Positions 18,220 to 26,809 of a stretch of 64,000 nt of DNA are shown piece by piece (within the stretch, counting starts at the first letter, position 1; each line of letters begins with the position of its first letter). The position numbers were made by a program, and so were the translations under genes. The stretch lies in contig NZ_FPAT01000003.1 of the NCBI RefSeq assembly GCF_900116555.1, positions 62,001 to 126,000 on the forward strand, given 5' to 3'. This DNA comes from Actinopolyspora lacussalsi subsp. righensis (GTDB lineage Bacteria; Actinomycetota; Actinomycetes; Mycobacteriales; Pseudonocardiaceae). The notes under the pieces are model-generated. The model saw nothing but the letters and a program-made list of their open reading frames with translations. It was not told the origin of the DNA and did no database searches.

Positions 18220-18598
18220 ATGCCCCAACGCTCCGACGAATTCCGAACAAAAACCTCAACGAGACTAAACCTCGTTTACCGAACGCCCCTACTCGTCACA
18301 CCGCCCGCACGAACCGGCACTCGCCGCAGTCCGCACAATTTTCGACTCTACCGTGAACAAAAGCATCCTCGCAGCACAGTGGACACTAACCACCTCGGGT
18401 CGAACCAGAAGGATGATCATCGGCGAGTCATGACGAATTGAACGACGGCAGGCGGCACGACGAAAAGCCACCGATCGAACACGGTACGACGTAACGAGCT
18501 CACGCCACCCACGCTTCCACTGGACGGAAGCCCGCTGCCTCAATTCACCAACCGGGCTGAGAGGCTGAATCGAACGCAGCCTAGAAGGGGAGGTTGGA
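18220..18598. promoter_or_regulatory. pobA upstream region with two small inverted repeats
   Basis: This stretch has lower GC than its surroundings. TAAAC-CTC-GTTTA (18266-18278) is a perfect palindrome with 5-bp arms. AGGCTG (18562-18567) pairs with CAGCCT (18577-18582) just before the ribosome site GGGGAGG of pobA. No regulator gene of the PobR kind is adjacent. Either repeat could be an operator. I found no convincing gene. Confidence 0.45.
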
Positions 18599-19777
18599 AT
18601 GCGTACCCAGGTCGCGATCGTGGGAGCGGGTCCAGCGGGCATGCTGCTGTCTCATCTGTTGCACCTACGGGGAATCGAATCGATCGTGTTGGAGCGGCGC
18701 AGCCGCGAATACGTACAGCAACGGGTGCGTGCGGGAGTACTGGAACAGGGCACCGTCGACGTACTGCGGGAAGCGGACGTGGCCGAACGGCTGGACCGGC
18801 AGGGCCATCCGCACCACGGAGTGAACGTGCAGTTCGACGGGGAACGGTTGCGTATTCCGCTGTCCGAACTCACCGATGGGCGGAGCATCACCGTCTACGG
18901 TCAGCAGGAGGTCGTCAAGGATCTGGCTGATCGGCGTGAGCGTGACGGGGGCCAGGTCCACTACGAGGTCTCGGACGTCTCGATCGAGGGGCCCGACACC
19001 GAGCGACCGCTCGTGCGGTTCACGGCGAACGACGGGACGAACCACGAGATCCGGTGTGACTTCGTGGTCGGTTGCGACGGTTTCCACGGCGTCTCCCGGA
19101 ACACGATTCCGCGCACGGTCCGTACCGACTACGAGCGTGTCTACCCGTTCGGTTGGCTCGGGATCCTCGCGGAAGTCGCGCCCTCCAGCGAGGAGCTGAT
19201 CTACTCCAACCACGTCAACGGATTCGCCCTGCAGAGCCTGCGCTCACCGGAGCTGAGCAGGATGTACCTGCAGTGCGATCCCGACGATTCGATCGAGAAC
19301 TGGTCCGACGAGCGGATCTGGGCCGAACTGCAGAACAGGCTGGGAGCGCCCGGTTGGGAACTGCGGGAAGGCCCCATCATCGACAAGAGCATCAGCGCGT
19401 TGCGCAGTTTCGTCACAGAGCCGATGAACTACGGCAGGCTGTTCCTGGCGGGCGACTCGGCACACATCGTGCCCCCGACCGGCGCGAAGGGACTGAACCT
19501 CGCCGTGGCCGACGTGGCACGGCTGGCGCGGGCCATGACCGACTTCTACAGCGGCAACGGCACCACCGGGCTCGACACCTACTCCGAGGACTGCCTGCGG
19601 CGCGTGTGGCGCGTGCAGCACTTCTCCTGGTGGATGACCTCGATGACCCACCGGTTCGACGGGCCGGACTCGGCCTTCGACCGGCGGCTGCAACGCTCGC
19701 AGTTCGACTATCTGCGGACCTCGAAAGCCGCGGCCACCACACTGGCGGAGAACTACGTGGGGCTTGCCTCGGTCTGA
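18599..19777 (+). CDS. pobA: 4-hydroxybenzoate 3-monooxygenase
   Basis: PobA is a flavoprotein that hydroxylates 4-hydroxybenzoate to protocatechuate using NAD(P)H and oxygen. Seen: the FAD motif VAIVGAGPAGMLLSHLLH, the substrate-side segment QQRVRAGVLEQGTVDVL near residues 40-58, the mid motif CDFVVGCDGFHGVSR, and the second FAD motif GRLFLAGDSAHIVPPTGAKG. The 392 residues match characterised PobA enzymes. ATG follows GGGGAGG. Protocatechuate pathway genes are not adjacent, so the product must be used by enzymes encoded elsewhere. Confidence 0.95.
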   Translation: MRTQVAIVGAGPAGMLLSHLLHLRGIESIVLERRSREYVQQRVRAGVLEQGTVDVLREADVAERLDRQGHPHHGVNVQFDGERLRIPLSELTDGRSITVYGQQEVVKDLADRRERDGGQVHYEVSDVSIEGPDTERPLVRFTANDGTNHEIRCDFVVGCDGFHGVSRNTIPRTVRTDYERVYPFGWLGILAEVAPSSEELIYSNHVNGFALQSLRSPELSRMYLQCDPDDSIENWSDERIWAELQNRLGAPGWELREGPIIDKSISALRSFVTEPMNYGRLFLAGDSAHIVPPTGAKGLNLAVADVARLARAMTDFYSGNGTTGLDTYSEDCLRRVWRVQHFSWWMTSMTHRFDGPDSAFDRRLQRSQFDYLRTSKAAATTLAENYVGLASV

Positions 19778-19879
19778 CGGCCACGGCGACGACCGCGGCC
19801 ACCCGACGCCGGGCCGCGGTCACCGCTCGGCGGAAACGCCCCGACCGAGCGGCTTCATCGGTCCCGCGACCACGCACCA

Positions 19880-19963
19880 CTACCCGCACTTCGGACATTC
19901 GGGTGGTCCGCCCCCTTGCGGCGGGATGGTGGGACCACCGCACGTCGGACACATCGGTGACAT
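19880..19963 (-). CDS. 27-residue double-CxxC mini-protein
   Basis: A short frame on the minus strand, converging on pobA, reads MSPMCPTCGG, a Gly/Pro linker, then PPECPKCG and stop. The two CxxC knuckles, each followed by Gly, would bind one zinc ion as a minimal zinc ribbon. GGGAG lies eight bases and AGGAG two bases before the ATG, giving good ribosome sites. The size is below most gene callers. Function is unknown; rubredoxin-like knuckles and stand-alone zinc ribbons are the nearest comparison. Confidence 0.6.
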   Translation of the reverse strand: MSPMCPTCGGPTIPPQGGGPPECPKCG

Positions 19964-20396
19964 AGCTCCTGCTCCCGACACACCTCCACACGGTTCACGA
20001 CCACGAAGCTCCCGGTAAGGAACTCGATTTCGCGCCACCCCGATCCCGGGGAGGCGAGTACCGCGTCGCCCCGTGAAGCCGCGTGCCCGACGACATCCCG
20101 CCCGACACTGGACACGGGTGTACCGCCGGTGGCCGACGCGCCTCGGACCACTCCGCTCGACACACCGTGCTTCGCACGGGCTTTCCCCCTCACCGCTTCC
20201 TGCCGCACCCGGGCCACCGCTGTCGATCGACGACGTCCGCGTGGCAGGAGTGATATCGGTCGCCGGGACGGAAACCGTTCTCGGTTGAATCGGTACAGCA
20301 TCCCGAAACGACGCCGACCATCGGGTATGTCACGCACAACACTCGCGGCGTGTTCACACCGCTCCCCCCGTTTCGATCTTATCCCCACCGCGACCT
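19964..20396. other. intergenic, no gene recognised
   Basis: Frames on both strands here are Arg/Pro/Ser-rich and resemble no family. It presumably holds the promoter of the mini-protein gene. The promoter at 20397 follows. Confidence 0.45.
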
Positions 20397-20426
20397 TTGA
20401 CAGTCACATCCTCCGCCTGTCAGTAT
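20397..20426 (+). promoter_or_regulatory. promoter with overlapping inverted repeat
   Basis: TTGACA (20397-20402) and CAGTAT (20421-20426) are 18 bases apart, a sigma-70-like promoter. TGACAG (20398-20403) and CTGTCA (20417-20422) form a perfect inverted repeat covering both boxes, as an operator would. It lies 120 bases before the sensor-domain gene, whose operon encodes a small HTH protein that could bind it. Confidence 0.55.
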
Positions 20427-20545
20427 TTTCTTACACCTGGCAAAAAGTTCCAGCCGCCGAGGAGTGCGGAACGAAGTCCAGGACTGGGGCCGCGGGAACG
20501 AACCGAGACCGGCTGAACCTTCGATCGGAGTTCCGGGAGCTTTTC

Positions 20546-21343
20546 ATGACCGATTCACGGGAGCATCGAGAAAGCGGCGGGCGGAGATGGCGGCCACTGC
20601 TGCTGTCCGGACGGCCGTGGGCGGCGACGGTCTACCTGTTGAGCTACTTCGTGGTCGGCACCCTGTTGTTCAGCCTGGTACTGACGAGCGTGTTGGTCGC
20701 CGCGGCCCTGAGCATCGTGGGGGTGGGACTCCCGCTGCTGGTAGCAGCGGCGGTGCTGATCCGGGGGTGCGCGGCGATCGAACGATGGCGCGCGCTGCTG
20801 GTGACGGATTTCGTGCCGGCCGTTCACCGCACGGTTCACGGCCGTGGAATCATGGCACAGCTCAGAACTAGGTGGTCGGATCCGGCCACTCTTCGCGCCT
20901 GCGGCTACCTGATCCTGATGTACGTGCCGTTGCTGATACTGGACACCGCGGTCGTGGCACTCTGGTTGTCCGTCGTCGGAATGGTGACGGTTCCACTGTG
21001 GTTCTGGGCGATTCCGCAGAACGGTGGCCACGGAGTGATGATCGGCTACCGACCGGAGGCGCCCGACACCACGAGTTTCGCCTTCGGCGACGGCTCGTTC
21101 GGACTGTGGATAGGGGATCTGCCCACCGCCCTGCTCGCGGCCGCGTTGTTCCTGGTCCTGGCCTTCGTCCTCGCACACCTGGTAGTGGCTGTCGCCGGGG
21201 CGCACGGCAGAGTGGTGCGCTCGCTGCTGGGGCCACCCACCGATCCGCTGGAGACCGCCAGGCGGGCACTGGACGAACCCGGTCCGCTCCACGGCGGGAT
21301 ACCTTCGGAAGCCGGAAGCCGCGGTGGTGTCGAGAACCGGTGA
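20546..21343 (+). CDS. stand-alone membrane 'putative sensor' domain protein
   Basis: This 265-residue membrane protein resembles the putative sensor domain (PF13796) normally found at the N-terminus of actinobacterial histidine kinases. Seen: RPWAATVYLLSYFVVGTLLF, a helix pair ending AAIERWRALL, a short loop, then more helices (about 120-165 and 195-225). Kinase and HATPase domains are absent. ATG at 20546 follows CGGGAG; the frame is open far upstream without a better start. It heads a three-gene operon with an HTH protein and a small coiled-coil membrane protein, suggesting a one-component membrane signalling set. Confidence 0.82.
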   Translation: MTDSREHRESGGRRWRPLLLSGRPWAATVYLLSYFVVGTLLFSLVLTSVLVAAALSIVGVGLPLLVAAAVLIRGCAAIERWRALLVTDFVPAVHRTVHGRGIMAQLRTRWSDPATLRACGYLILMYVPLLILDTAVVALWLSVVGMVTVPLWFWAIPQNGGHGVMIGYRPEAPDTTSFAFGDGSFGLWIGDLPTALLAAALFLVLAFVLAHLVVAVAGAHGRVVRSLLGPPTDPLETARRALDEPGPLHGGIPSEAGSRGGVENR

Positions 21344-21419
21344 ACGACATCCCCGTTCGGAGTACCCGCGAAGCAACGGGAAAATCGGTCCGACGCGAAA
21401 CCGGCCGCGGGGGTGAAAT

Positions 21420-21731
21420 CTGAACAGCGAGGAGCTGCTGAACTTCCTTTCCGCGGTGGGACACTCCCACCGGCTGCGCATCATCGCCGCGCTTTCCAAC
21501 GGTCGGGTACACGTGAGCGAGCTCGCCCGCAATCTCGGGCTGTCCCGGCCGTTGCTGTACATGCACCTCGACCGGCTGGAGAAAGCGGGACTGGTGCGCG
21601 GCCGACTGGAACTTTCCCCCGACGGCAAGGCCATGAAGTATTTCGAACTCGTCGACTTCGGGCTACATCTGACACCGGAAACCGTCATAGCGGCTCTGGA
21701 CGCCGACGAGCGGGAAACCAAGGACGAATGA
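21420..21731 (+). CDS. ArsR-like winged-helix regulator, CTG start likely
   Basis: This small DNA-binding protein has SAVGHSHRLRIIAAL, VSELARNLGLSRPLLYMHL as the recognition region and a wing, then an acidic tail. No ATG, GTG or TTG covers the expected first helix: the only in-frame one is GTG at 21456, which would cut off NSEELLNFLSA. A CTG at 21420, just after an in-frame TGA (21414-21416) and GGGGGTG, gives a 103-residue protein with the full helix, so CTG initiation is likely. No metal-binding cysteines are seen. It lies between the sensor-domain gene and a small membrane protein gene. Confidence 0.8.
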   Translation: MNSEELLNFLSAVGHSHRLRIIAALSNGRVHVSELARNLGLSRPLLYMHLDRLEKAGLVRGRLELSPDGKAMKYFELVDFGLHLTPETVIAALDADERETKDE

Positions 21732-21743
21732 AGGGATCGGAGC

Positions 21744-21977
21744 ATGAGCGGCGCCGTGACTGCCATCCTGATCGTGCTGATCGCCGTCGGCGGACTCACG
21801 ACAGGAGTCGTCACCTATTTCCGGCTGCAACGCCACCGGGCCGACGCCGTGGCCATGGCGAACTACCGCAAGCTCGCCGAGGAGGCAGTGGCTCGCCAGG
21901 AGGCGGTGGAGAACCGGCTGCGGGAACTCGACTCCAGACTCACGGAGATCGAGCGGATGCTGCGCAGCATCGACTGA
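21744..21977 (+). CDS. small membrane protein with coiled coil
   Basis: This 77-residue protein has one N-terminal membrane helix (about 5-27, AVTAILIVLIAVGGLTTGVV) followed by a basic turn and a long amphipathic helix with heptad spacing (EEAVARQEAVENRLRELDSR). ATG follows GGAG at good distance, 12 bases past the HTH stop. The plan resembles phage-shock PspB or small scaffold proteins, but homology is not established. Probably the third member of the sensor-domain operon. Confidence 0.75.
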   Translation: MSGAVTAILIVLIAVGGLTTGVVTYFRLQRHRADAVAMANYRKLAEEAVARQEAVENRLRELDSRLTEIERMLRSID

Positions 21978-22076
21978 GCGGATTTCGGCCGAGCGCTCCG
22001 AGCTCCCCGCGTCGAATCGCGAAATCACCGGAACAACGGAAGAGGCTCCGATCACGGATCGAAGTGTGGCAAAGAT

Positions 22077-22106
22077 GTGGGGACGATCTCGGTTGGATCT
22101 CCCCAC
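22077..22106 (-). terminator. hairpin downstream of tRNA-Met
   Basis: GTGGGGACGAT (22077-22087) pairs with ATCTCCCCAC (22097-22106) apart from one position, loop of nine. It lies 21 bases past the encoded CCA end of the minus-strand tRNA. No T-run. Likely ends the tRNA transcript. Confidence 0.45.
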
Positions 22107-22129
22107 GTCTCGCTGCGCTGGGGTGCTGG

Positions 22130-22204
22130 TGGGACGGGTGGGACTTGAACCCACGACAAGACGAATTATGAGTTCGCTGCTCTGACCTGCTGAGCTACCG
22201 CCCC
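22130..22204 (-). tRNA. tRNA-Met (CAT)
   Basis: The acceptor stem GGGGCGG pairs with CCGTCCC (one G-T pair), followed by discriminator A and an encoded CCA at 22127-22129. The anticodon loop is CTCATAA, anticodon CAT; the T-arm contains GGTTCAAGTCC. The stem lacks the C1-A72 mismatch of initiator tRNA, so it is an elongator Met tRNA or, less likely, the CAT tRNA-Ile modified by TilS; the sequence alone does not settle this. Confidence 0.93.
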
Positions 22205-22356
22205 GTTACGGACGCTGCCGATCATACCGGCCACGTCCTCCAGTATGACCGCAGGGTCGGCCGGACGGTACCACCGGGACGAAAAGGGTCGGCGCACCAC
22301 GGCGGTGCACCGACCCGGCGTTGTCGAACACTGGTCCGTTCTCAGCGAGCCCGTTC

Positions 22357-22569
22357 TCAGCGAGCGATGAAGGTCGCGATGTCGAATGATCCGGTCAGCT
22401 GGCCGACGACGACGATGCTGGCCAGCAGCGCCCCGACTCCAGCGACGGTCAGCACCGCGAGCATGACCAGGTAAACCATCGCTTTCAATGGTTTGGGCAG
22501 CCGCGTCACAGCCGAAAGATCCGGCATGGACAGCTGCCTAGGGTTCTTACCGATACCAGGTGCGGACAT
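22357..22569 (-). CDS. small single-helix membrane protein
   Basis: This 70-residue protein has a polar N-terminus (MSAPGIGKNPRQLSMPDLSA), then one long hydrophobic helix (about 30-60, YLVMLAVLTVAGVGALLASIV) and a short tail. GGGGGAGA sits five bases before the ATG at 22569, an excellent ribosome site, and the codon bias fits. I do not recognise the family. It lies between two tRNA genes of the same strand. Confidence 0.68.
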   Translation of the reverse strand: MSAPGIGKNPRQLSMPDLSAVTRLPKPLKAMVYLVMLAVLTVAGVGALLASIVVVGQLTGSFDIATFIAR

Positions 22570-23122
22570 GATATCTCCCCCGTCCTCTGCGATCCCCTGT
22601 CATATTCCGCCGTCCCGGGGACGAAGAGCGGCGGAACCGCGTTGTGTATCAGCGGCAACGAATTCGATCGCGCTTTCAGCCTACCGAGGGCCGAAAATCG
22701 ACCATGATCGCACGATGAAGCCTTGAGCTGCACAAACATGGAGTACGGCGTTTTCCGTACACTCCGATGATCGCCAACGGAGCATGGATCGTTACCGGAG
22801 CCTGACCTCGCCGACACCAAACCACACCTTCAGGTGAAATGTCGGTCTCGGCCATTCAGGACCACCACGCGCCGGGACGGCTCGCGGCTCCACCGGACCC
22901 GATGTGGCTCCACCGGACGCAGCGAAGCGCCCGATGGCGCACTCGACGAACGTCGGGCTTCGACTGCCGGTATCCGCTGTCATCGTACCGTGCGTGATCG
23001 GAACTATCGAGAAGATCGAACGGGTGATTCACGACAGCATTCCGAACGGACTCCCACTCCGGCCGTAATGTGTCGTGACGCACATTCGACGCGATACGCG
23101 GCAACATCCGGGACGACCGACG
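22570..23122. other. intergenic between small membrane protein and tRNA-Asn terminator
   Basis: About 550 bases with no frame that resembles a protein. A 14-base direct repeat, TGGCTCCACCGGAC-like, occurs twice near 22880-22920. No other element was seen. Confidence 0.5.
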
Positions 23123-23156
23123 AAAAAAGCCCGAATCCGGTGAACGGATCGGGCTT
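23123..23156 (-). terminator. intrinsic terminator of tRNA-Asn
   Basis: On the minus strand, AAAGCCCGATCCG and CCGGATTCGGGCTTTTTT form a GC-rich hairpin with a short loop (TTCA) and a terminal T-run, placed just past the tRNA 3' end. This is a textbook rho-independent terminator, unusual in this GC-rich window. Confidence 0.85.
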
Positions 23157-23162
23157 TACCTG

Positions 23163-23234
<72 letters not shown>

Positions 23235-23342
23235 ATGTTTTGTTTTCCGCAACGCCGTCGCGCTGACAACGACAACTCTAGCGCATACCGCGAAGCCTTC
23301 GAACACCCCCTCCCCCTTGTACGGAAACACCTGGCCAGAAGC

Positions 23343-24104
23343 TCAATTTCGGTGAGCGACCAGGAAGATCCGCCGAAAGGGCAACCAGGTCGATCCGTCC
23401 GCGCGGGGCGGGTAGGCCTCCCGCAGCCGTGGGGCGAGTTCCGCGGTGAAACGCCGCCAACGGTGGTCGTCGAGCAGGGCGTGGATCGGGCGCAGCGCGG
23501 TTCCGGACAGCCAGGCCAGAACGGGGTCCTCGCCGTGGAGCCGATGGATATAGGTCGTTTCCCAGGCGTCGATCTCCACGTCGAACTCGGCCAACGCCTC
23601 CGCGTACTCGACGGGTCCGGATACCCGGTTCGGATCACGCGGAACCTCCCCGATCTCGGACCGCCACTCCGGTTCCGCGGCGAGCTGGTAGCAGATCCGG
23701 TGCGCCGGAGCGGCGAAGTTGCCGGGAAGCTGCATCCCGAAACAGGCTCCCGGTGGGAGTCGGGACAGCCATCTCTCGACCAGTTCGAGATGGCCCGGAA
23801 TCCAATGCAACACCGCGTTGCAGACGACCACATCGGTATCGGATCTCGGCATCCACTCCCGGATGTCGGCGATCTCGGCGGGGACTCCGGACCGCACGGC
23901 GGCGGCGACCATCTCGGGCGAGGAGTCCAGTGCCTCCACCTCGGCGCCGGGCCAGCGCTCGGTCAGCAACGGGGTGAGGTTTCCCGCACCACACCCCAGA
24001 TCGACCACGCGCCGCGCCGAGGGGGTGAGCATTCTCGCGAGCAGATCGCGCATCGGTCGCTCACGTTGCTCGGCGAAAGCCAGATACGTTCCCGGGTCCC
24101 ACAT
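23343..24104 (-). CDS. tam: trans-aconitate 2-methyltransferase
   Basis: This 253-residue SAM-dependent enzyme methylates trans-aconitate, a stray product of the citric acid cycle that inhibits aconitase. Seen: the opening MWDPGTYLAFAEQRERPMRD, SAM motif I VVDLGCGAGNLT, acidic ribose-binding ALDSSPEM, CNAVLHWIPGH and the later QLPGNFAAPAHR characteristic of Tam. Length and motif order match the family. Single gene; no pathway partners nearby. Confidence 0.92.
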   Translation of the reverse strand: MWDPGTYLAFAEQRERPMRDLLARMLTPSARRVVDLGCGAGNLTPLLTERWPGAEVEALDSSPEMVAAAVRSGVPAEIADIREWMPRSDTDVVVCNAVLHWIPGHLELVERWLSRLPPGACFGMQLPGNFAAPAHRICYQLAAEPEWRSEIGEVPRDPNRVSGPVEYAEALAEFDVEIDAWETTYIHRLHGEDPVLAWLSGTALRPIHALLDDHRWRRFTAELAPRLREAYPPRADGSTWLPFRRIFLVAHRN

Positions 24105-24185
24105 TCACGACTCCGACCGAGAAGGAACAGTACGAACGTACTGTATCCACTCGCGCCGAACCGCGAAACACCGAACGGCGGGGGC

Positions 24186-24734
24186 TCACTCGCCGCTTTC
24201 GGCCACGCTCTCCAACCGACGTGCCACTTCCCGCGTGTACTCGACCAGAGCGGCCTCGTCCGTCCCCGGATCGGCCCTTACCTGCAGTACCGTGCCGTCC
24301 CGCCCGGGAACACCGCGACGCACGAACCGTGCCCCGCCCACATCGGGGAGTTCGCGGTACTGGGTGGATCGGATGGAGCGCGTCACCCTGCTGTGCACCA
24401 CGTCCGGCAGCTTGCCCGCGGCGTTCAGTCGGAAATCACGACGAGGTCGGTCCCGGAGGAGCACCGCGCCGTCGACCCACTGCCACTCCTCGGCCTCGAC
24501 GATCCCGATCACCCCGTCCTGCCAGCGCACATGGCTCAGCAGGTGCCAGCCGACCCGACGCGCACCGGACTCCTCCGGTAGCCACAGCCCGTGGTTGGTG
24601 GCCACCAGCGGCCCGTGCGTCCCGCTCGCGGTGGCCAGCACACGCTCCTCGCCCTCCAACTCGCCGTCGAACCCCGTGGGCAATTCGTGCGCACCGGTCA
24701 ACAGCGCACGCACACGTCTGAGCAACGAAGTCAT
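24186..24734 (-). CDS. conserved actinobacterial protein coupled to dnaG
   Basis: This 182-residue protein of unknown function overlaps the dnaG stop by four bases, so it is co-translated with primase. It is soluble and beta-rich (GPLVATNHGLWLP, GWHLLSHVRWQDGVIGIVEA, WQWVDGAVLL), with a helical C-terminus. The strand-turn pattern with repeated Trp/His resembles PH-like small domains, but I cannot assign one. A role linked to replication is suggested only by the overlap. Confidence 0.8.
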   Translation of the reverse strand: MTSLLRRVRALLTGAHELPTGFDGELEGEERVLATASGTHGPLVATNHGLWLPEESGARRVGWHLLSHVRWQDGVIGIVEAEEWQWVDGAVLLRDRPRRDFRLNAAGKLPDVVHSRVTRSIRSTQYRELPDVGGARFVRRGVPGRDGTVLQVRADPGTDEAALVEYTREVARRLESVAESGE

Positions 24735-26632
24735 ACGACACCGTCCGCGGCCTGTTGCTGCAACGATCTGTGATACTGCTCCAGCGCCACCAGGTCACCG
24801 AACAGCGCGTGGTACTCCTCGGCGTTCTCCAGCGGCGACAACCGCTGGACCCGCGATTTGATCTCGTCGATCTGGCGGGCCACCATCCGCTCGCGGAGCC
24901 TGGCGAGCACCCCACCCACGTAGCGGTGGTCCTGCTCGGACTTGGTGTCCGGCGTCTCCACCGCGAGCTGGGAGAGCAGCCTGGTGGACCCCTCGTCGGG
25001 GCACTGCGTCCGCACCGCTTCCACCAGGATCGAGCCGGACAGCCCCGACTGGGTGCCGCCCGCCTTGAGCAGTGCGGTGTGCAGCTTCGCATAACCGGAC
25101 TCGGTGAATGCCTCCTCCGGCAGCGAGTCGTACACCGGTCCCGCCAGGGCGGGCATCTGCAGCGCTGCCTTCAGAGCCTCCCGCTGCGACCAACGCAGCT
25201 GATCGTGTCGTGGGGGACGTTCCGGCAATCGTTCCCCGGCCGGTTCCGACTCGGGGTCGGCACGCCGCTGCTTCTTCCCCCGACGGTTCCCGTTCGCGGT
25301 CTCGCCGGAGTACTCCCGCACCCGGCGCACTACCTGGTTCTCGTCGTTCCAACCGGTCCAGCCGGAGAGCTGCACGGCGTAGCCGTCCCTGCTCGCGGGA
25401 TCCTTGATACGCGCCACCAGCGGTACGGTGCGCCGGAGCGCGGCGACCCGGCCGTCCACCGAGTCGAGGTCGTAGCCGTCGAGCAGGCTGCGGATGGCGA
25501 ACTCGAAGAGCGGACGTCGCCGCGCGACCAGATCACGCACCGCGGCGTCCCCGCCGCGCTGTCGCAACTCGCAGGGGTCCTCCCCTCCCGGTGTGATGGC
25601 GACATAGGTCTGCGCGGCGAACCGCTGCTCGCCGTCGAACGCCTTCAGCGCCGCGTTCTGTCCCGCCTCGTCACCGTCGAAGGTGTAGATGACCTCCCCG
25701 CGGAAGGTGTCGTCGTCCATCATCAGCCGACGCAGCACGGAGATGTGCTCGTCACCGAAGGCGGTGCCGCAGGAGGCGACCGCCGTGGGAACCCCGGCGA
25801 GGTGCATCGCCATCACGTCCGTGTAGCCCTCCACCACCACGGTCTGGTGGCGCTTGGCTATCTCGCGTTTCGCGAGGTCGATGCCGAACAGCACCTGTGA
25901 CTTGTTGAAGATCGGGGTGGCCGGGGTGTTGATGTACTTGGCCTCGATCGGATCGTCGTCGAAGATCCGCCGCGCCCCGAAGCCGACCACATCGCCACCG
26001 AGATCCTTCAACGGCCAGAGCAACCGGCGGTGGAACCGATCCATGGGGCCGTGCCTGCCTTCCCTGGACAGCCCCGCCTTGTAGAGTTCCTCGGCCTCGA
26101 ATCCCTGGTTGAGCAGGTACTTGGTCAACCGGTCCCAGCCGCTCGGGGCGAAACCGCAGCCGAATCTGGTGGCCGCCTCCTCCCCGAACCCCCGTTCGGT
26201 GAGGAACTCGCGGGCCTGGTGCGCCTCCTCGGAACGCAGCCGCTCGGAATAGAAGGCGGCCGCGAGCCGGTTGGCCTCCACGAGCCGGGCTCTGGTGCCG
26301 GGTTCGCGACGACTCGTCGGGTTGCCGTCCTCGTAGCGCAGTCTTACGCCGGAACGGTCCGCGAGCCGCTCCACCGACTCGACGAAACCGAGGTGCTCGG
26401 TCTTCATCAGGAAGGCGATGACGTCGCCGCCCTCACCGCATCCGAAGCAGTGGAAGGTTCCGTGATTGGCGCGCACGTTGAAGGAGGGAGTCTTCTCCTC
26501 GTGGAACGGGCACAGCCCCTTGAACGCGTCCCCGCCGGAACGGCGCAACGCGACGTACTCACCGACGACATCGTCGATCCGGTTGCTCTCGCGTACTTCG
26601 GCGATGTCGCTTTCCCGGATTCGTCCCGCCAC
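24731..26632 (-). CDS. dnaG: DNA primase
   Basis: DnaG makes RNA primers for replication at the fork. Seen: the N-terminal CHC2 zinc domain (CPFHEEKTPSF and FHCFGCGEGG, about residues 40-66), the core polymerase with Toprim motifs VVVEGYTDVMAMHLAG and YTFDGDEAGQNA, and a C-terminal domain of about 170 residues for helicase contact. The length of 633 matches actinobacterial primases. The start MAGRIRESDIAEVRESNRI is typical. It overlaps the downstream 182-residue gene. Its order with dgt and glyS upstream matches mycobacteria. Confidence 0.97.
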   Translation of the reverse strand: MAGRIRESDIAEVRESNRIDDVVGEYVALRRSGGDAFKGLCPFHEEKTPSFNVRANHGTFHCFGCGEGGDVIAFLMKTEHLGFVESVERLADRSGVRLRYEDGNPTSRREPGTRARLVEANRLAAAFYSERLRSEEAHQAREFLTERGFGEEAATRFGCGFAPSGWDRLTKYLLNQGFEAEELYKAGLSREGRHGPMDRFHRRLLWPLKDLGGDVVGFGARRIFDDDPIEAKYINTPATPIFNKSQVLFGIDLAKREIAKRHQTVVVEGYTDVMAMHLAGVPTAVASCGTAFGDEHISVLRRLMMDDDTFRGEVIYTFDGDEAGQNAALKAFDGEQRFAAQTYVAITPGGEDPCELRQRGGDAAVRDLVARRRPLFEFAIRSLLDGYDLDSVDGRVAALRRTVPLVARIKDPASRDGYAVQLSGWTGWNDENQVVRRVREYSGETANGNRRGKKQRRADPESEPAGERLPERPPRHDQLRWSQREALKAALQMPALAGPVYDSLPEEAFTESGYAKLHTALLKAGGTQSGLSGSILVEAVRTQCPDEGSTRLLSQLAVETPDTKSEQDHRYVGGVLARLRERMVARQIDEIKSRVQRLSPLENAEEYHALFGDLVALEQYHRSLQQQAADGVV

Positions 26633-26809
26633 GAGCCCAGTCTAGATGCACGCGCTCACGGGAGCGGTGACGGTCGCGTCGCACCGGGGTGATGCGAGGT
26701 TCTACAGCGGCTCGAACCGTCGAGTACCGGTCGACGTCGGCAGGCACGGCGCACAACCGAAAAGGTTTCTCAGCAGGGCAACAGTGGATTGTTCGGGCAC
26801 AATCGCGGT

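Noticed and set aside
18551-18572. TPP-riboswitch-like GGGCTGAGAGG before pobA
   Set aside because: The other conserved TPP blocks (ACCTGA and GGnTAATnCC) are absent, and thiamine control of pobA would make little sense.
18289-18642. 117-codon minus-strand frame overlapping the pobA start
   Set aside because: Overlaps the pobA ribosome site and coding start, Arg/Ser-rich and without a domain.
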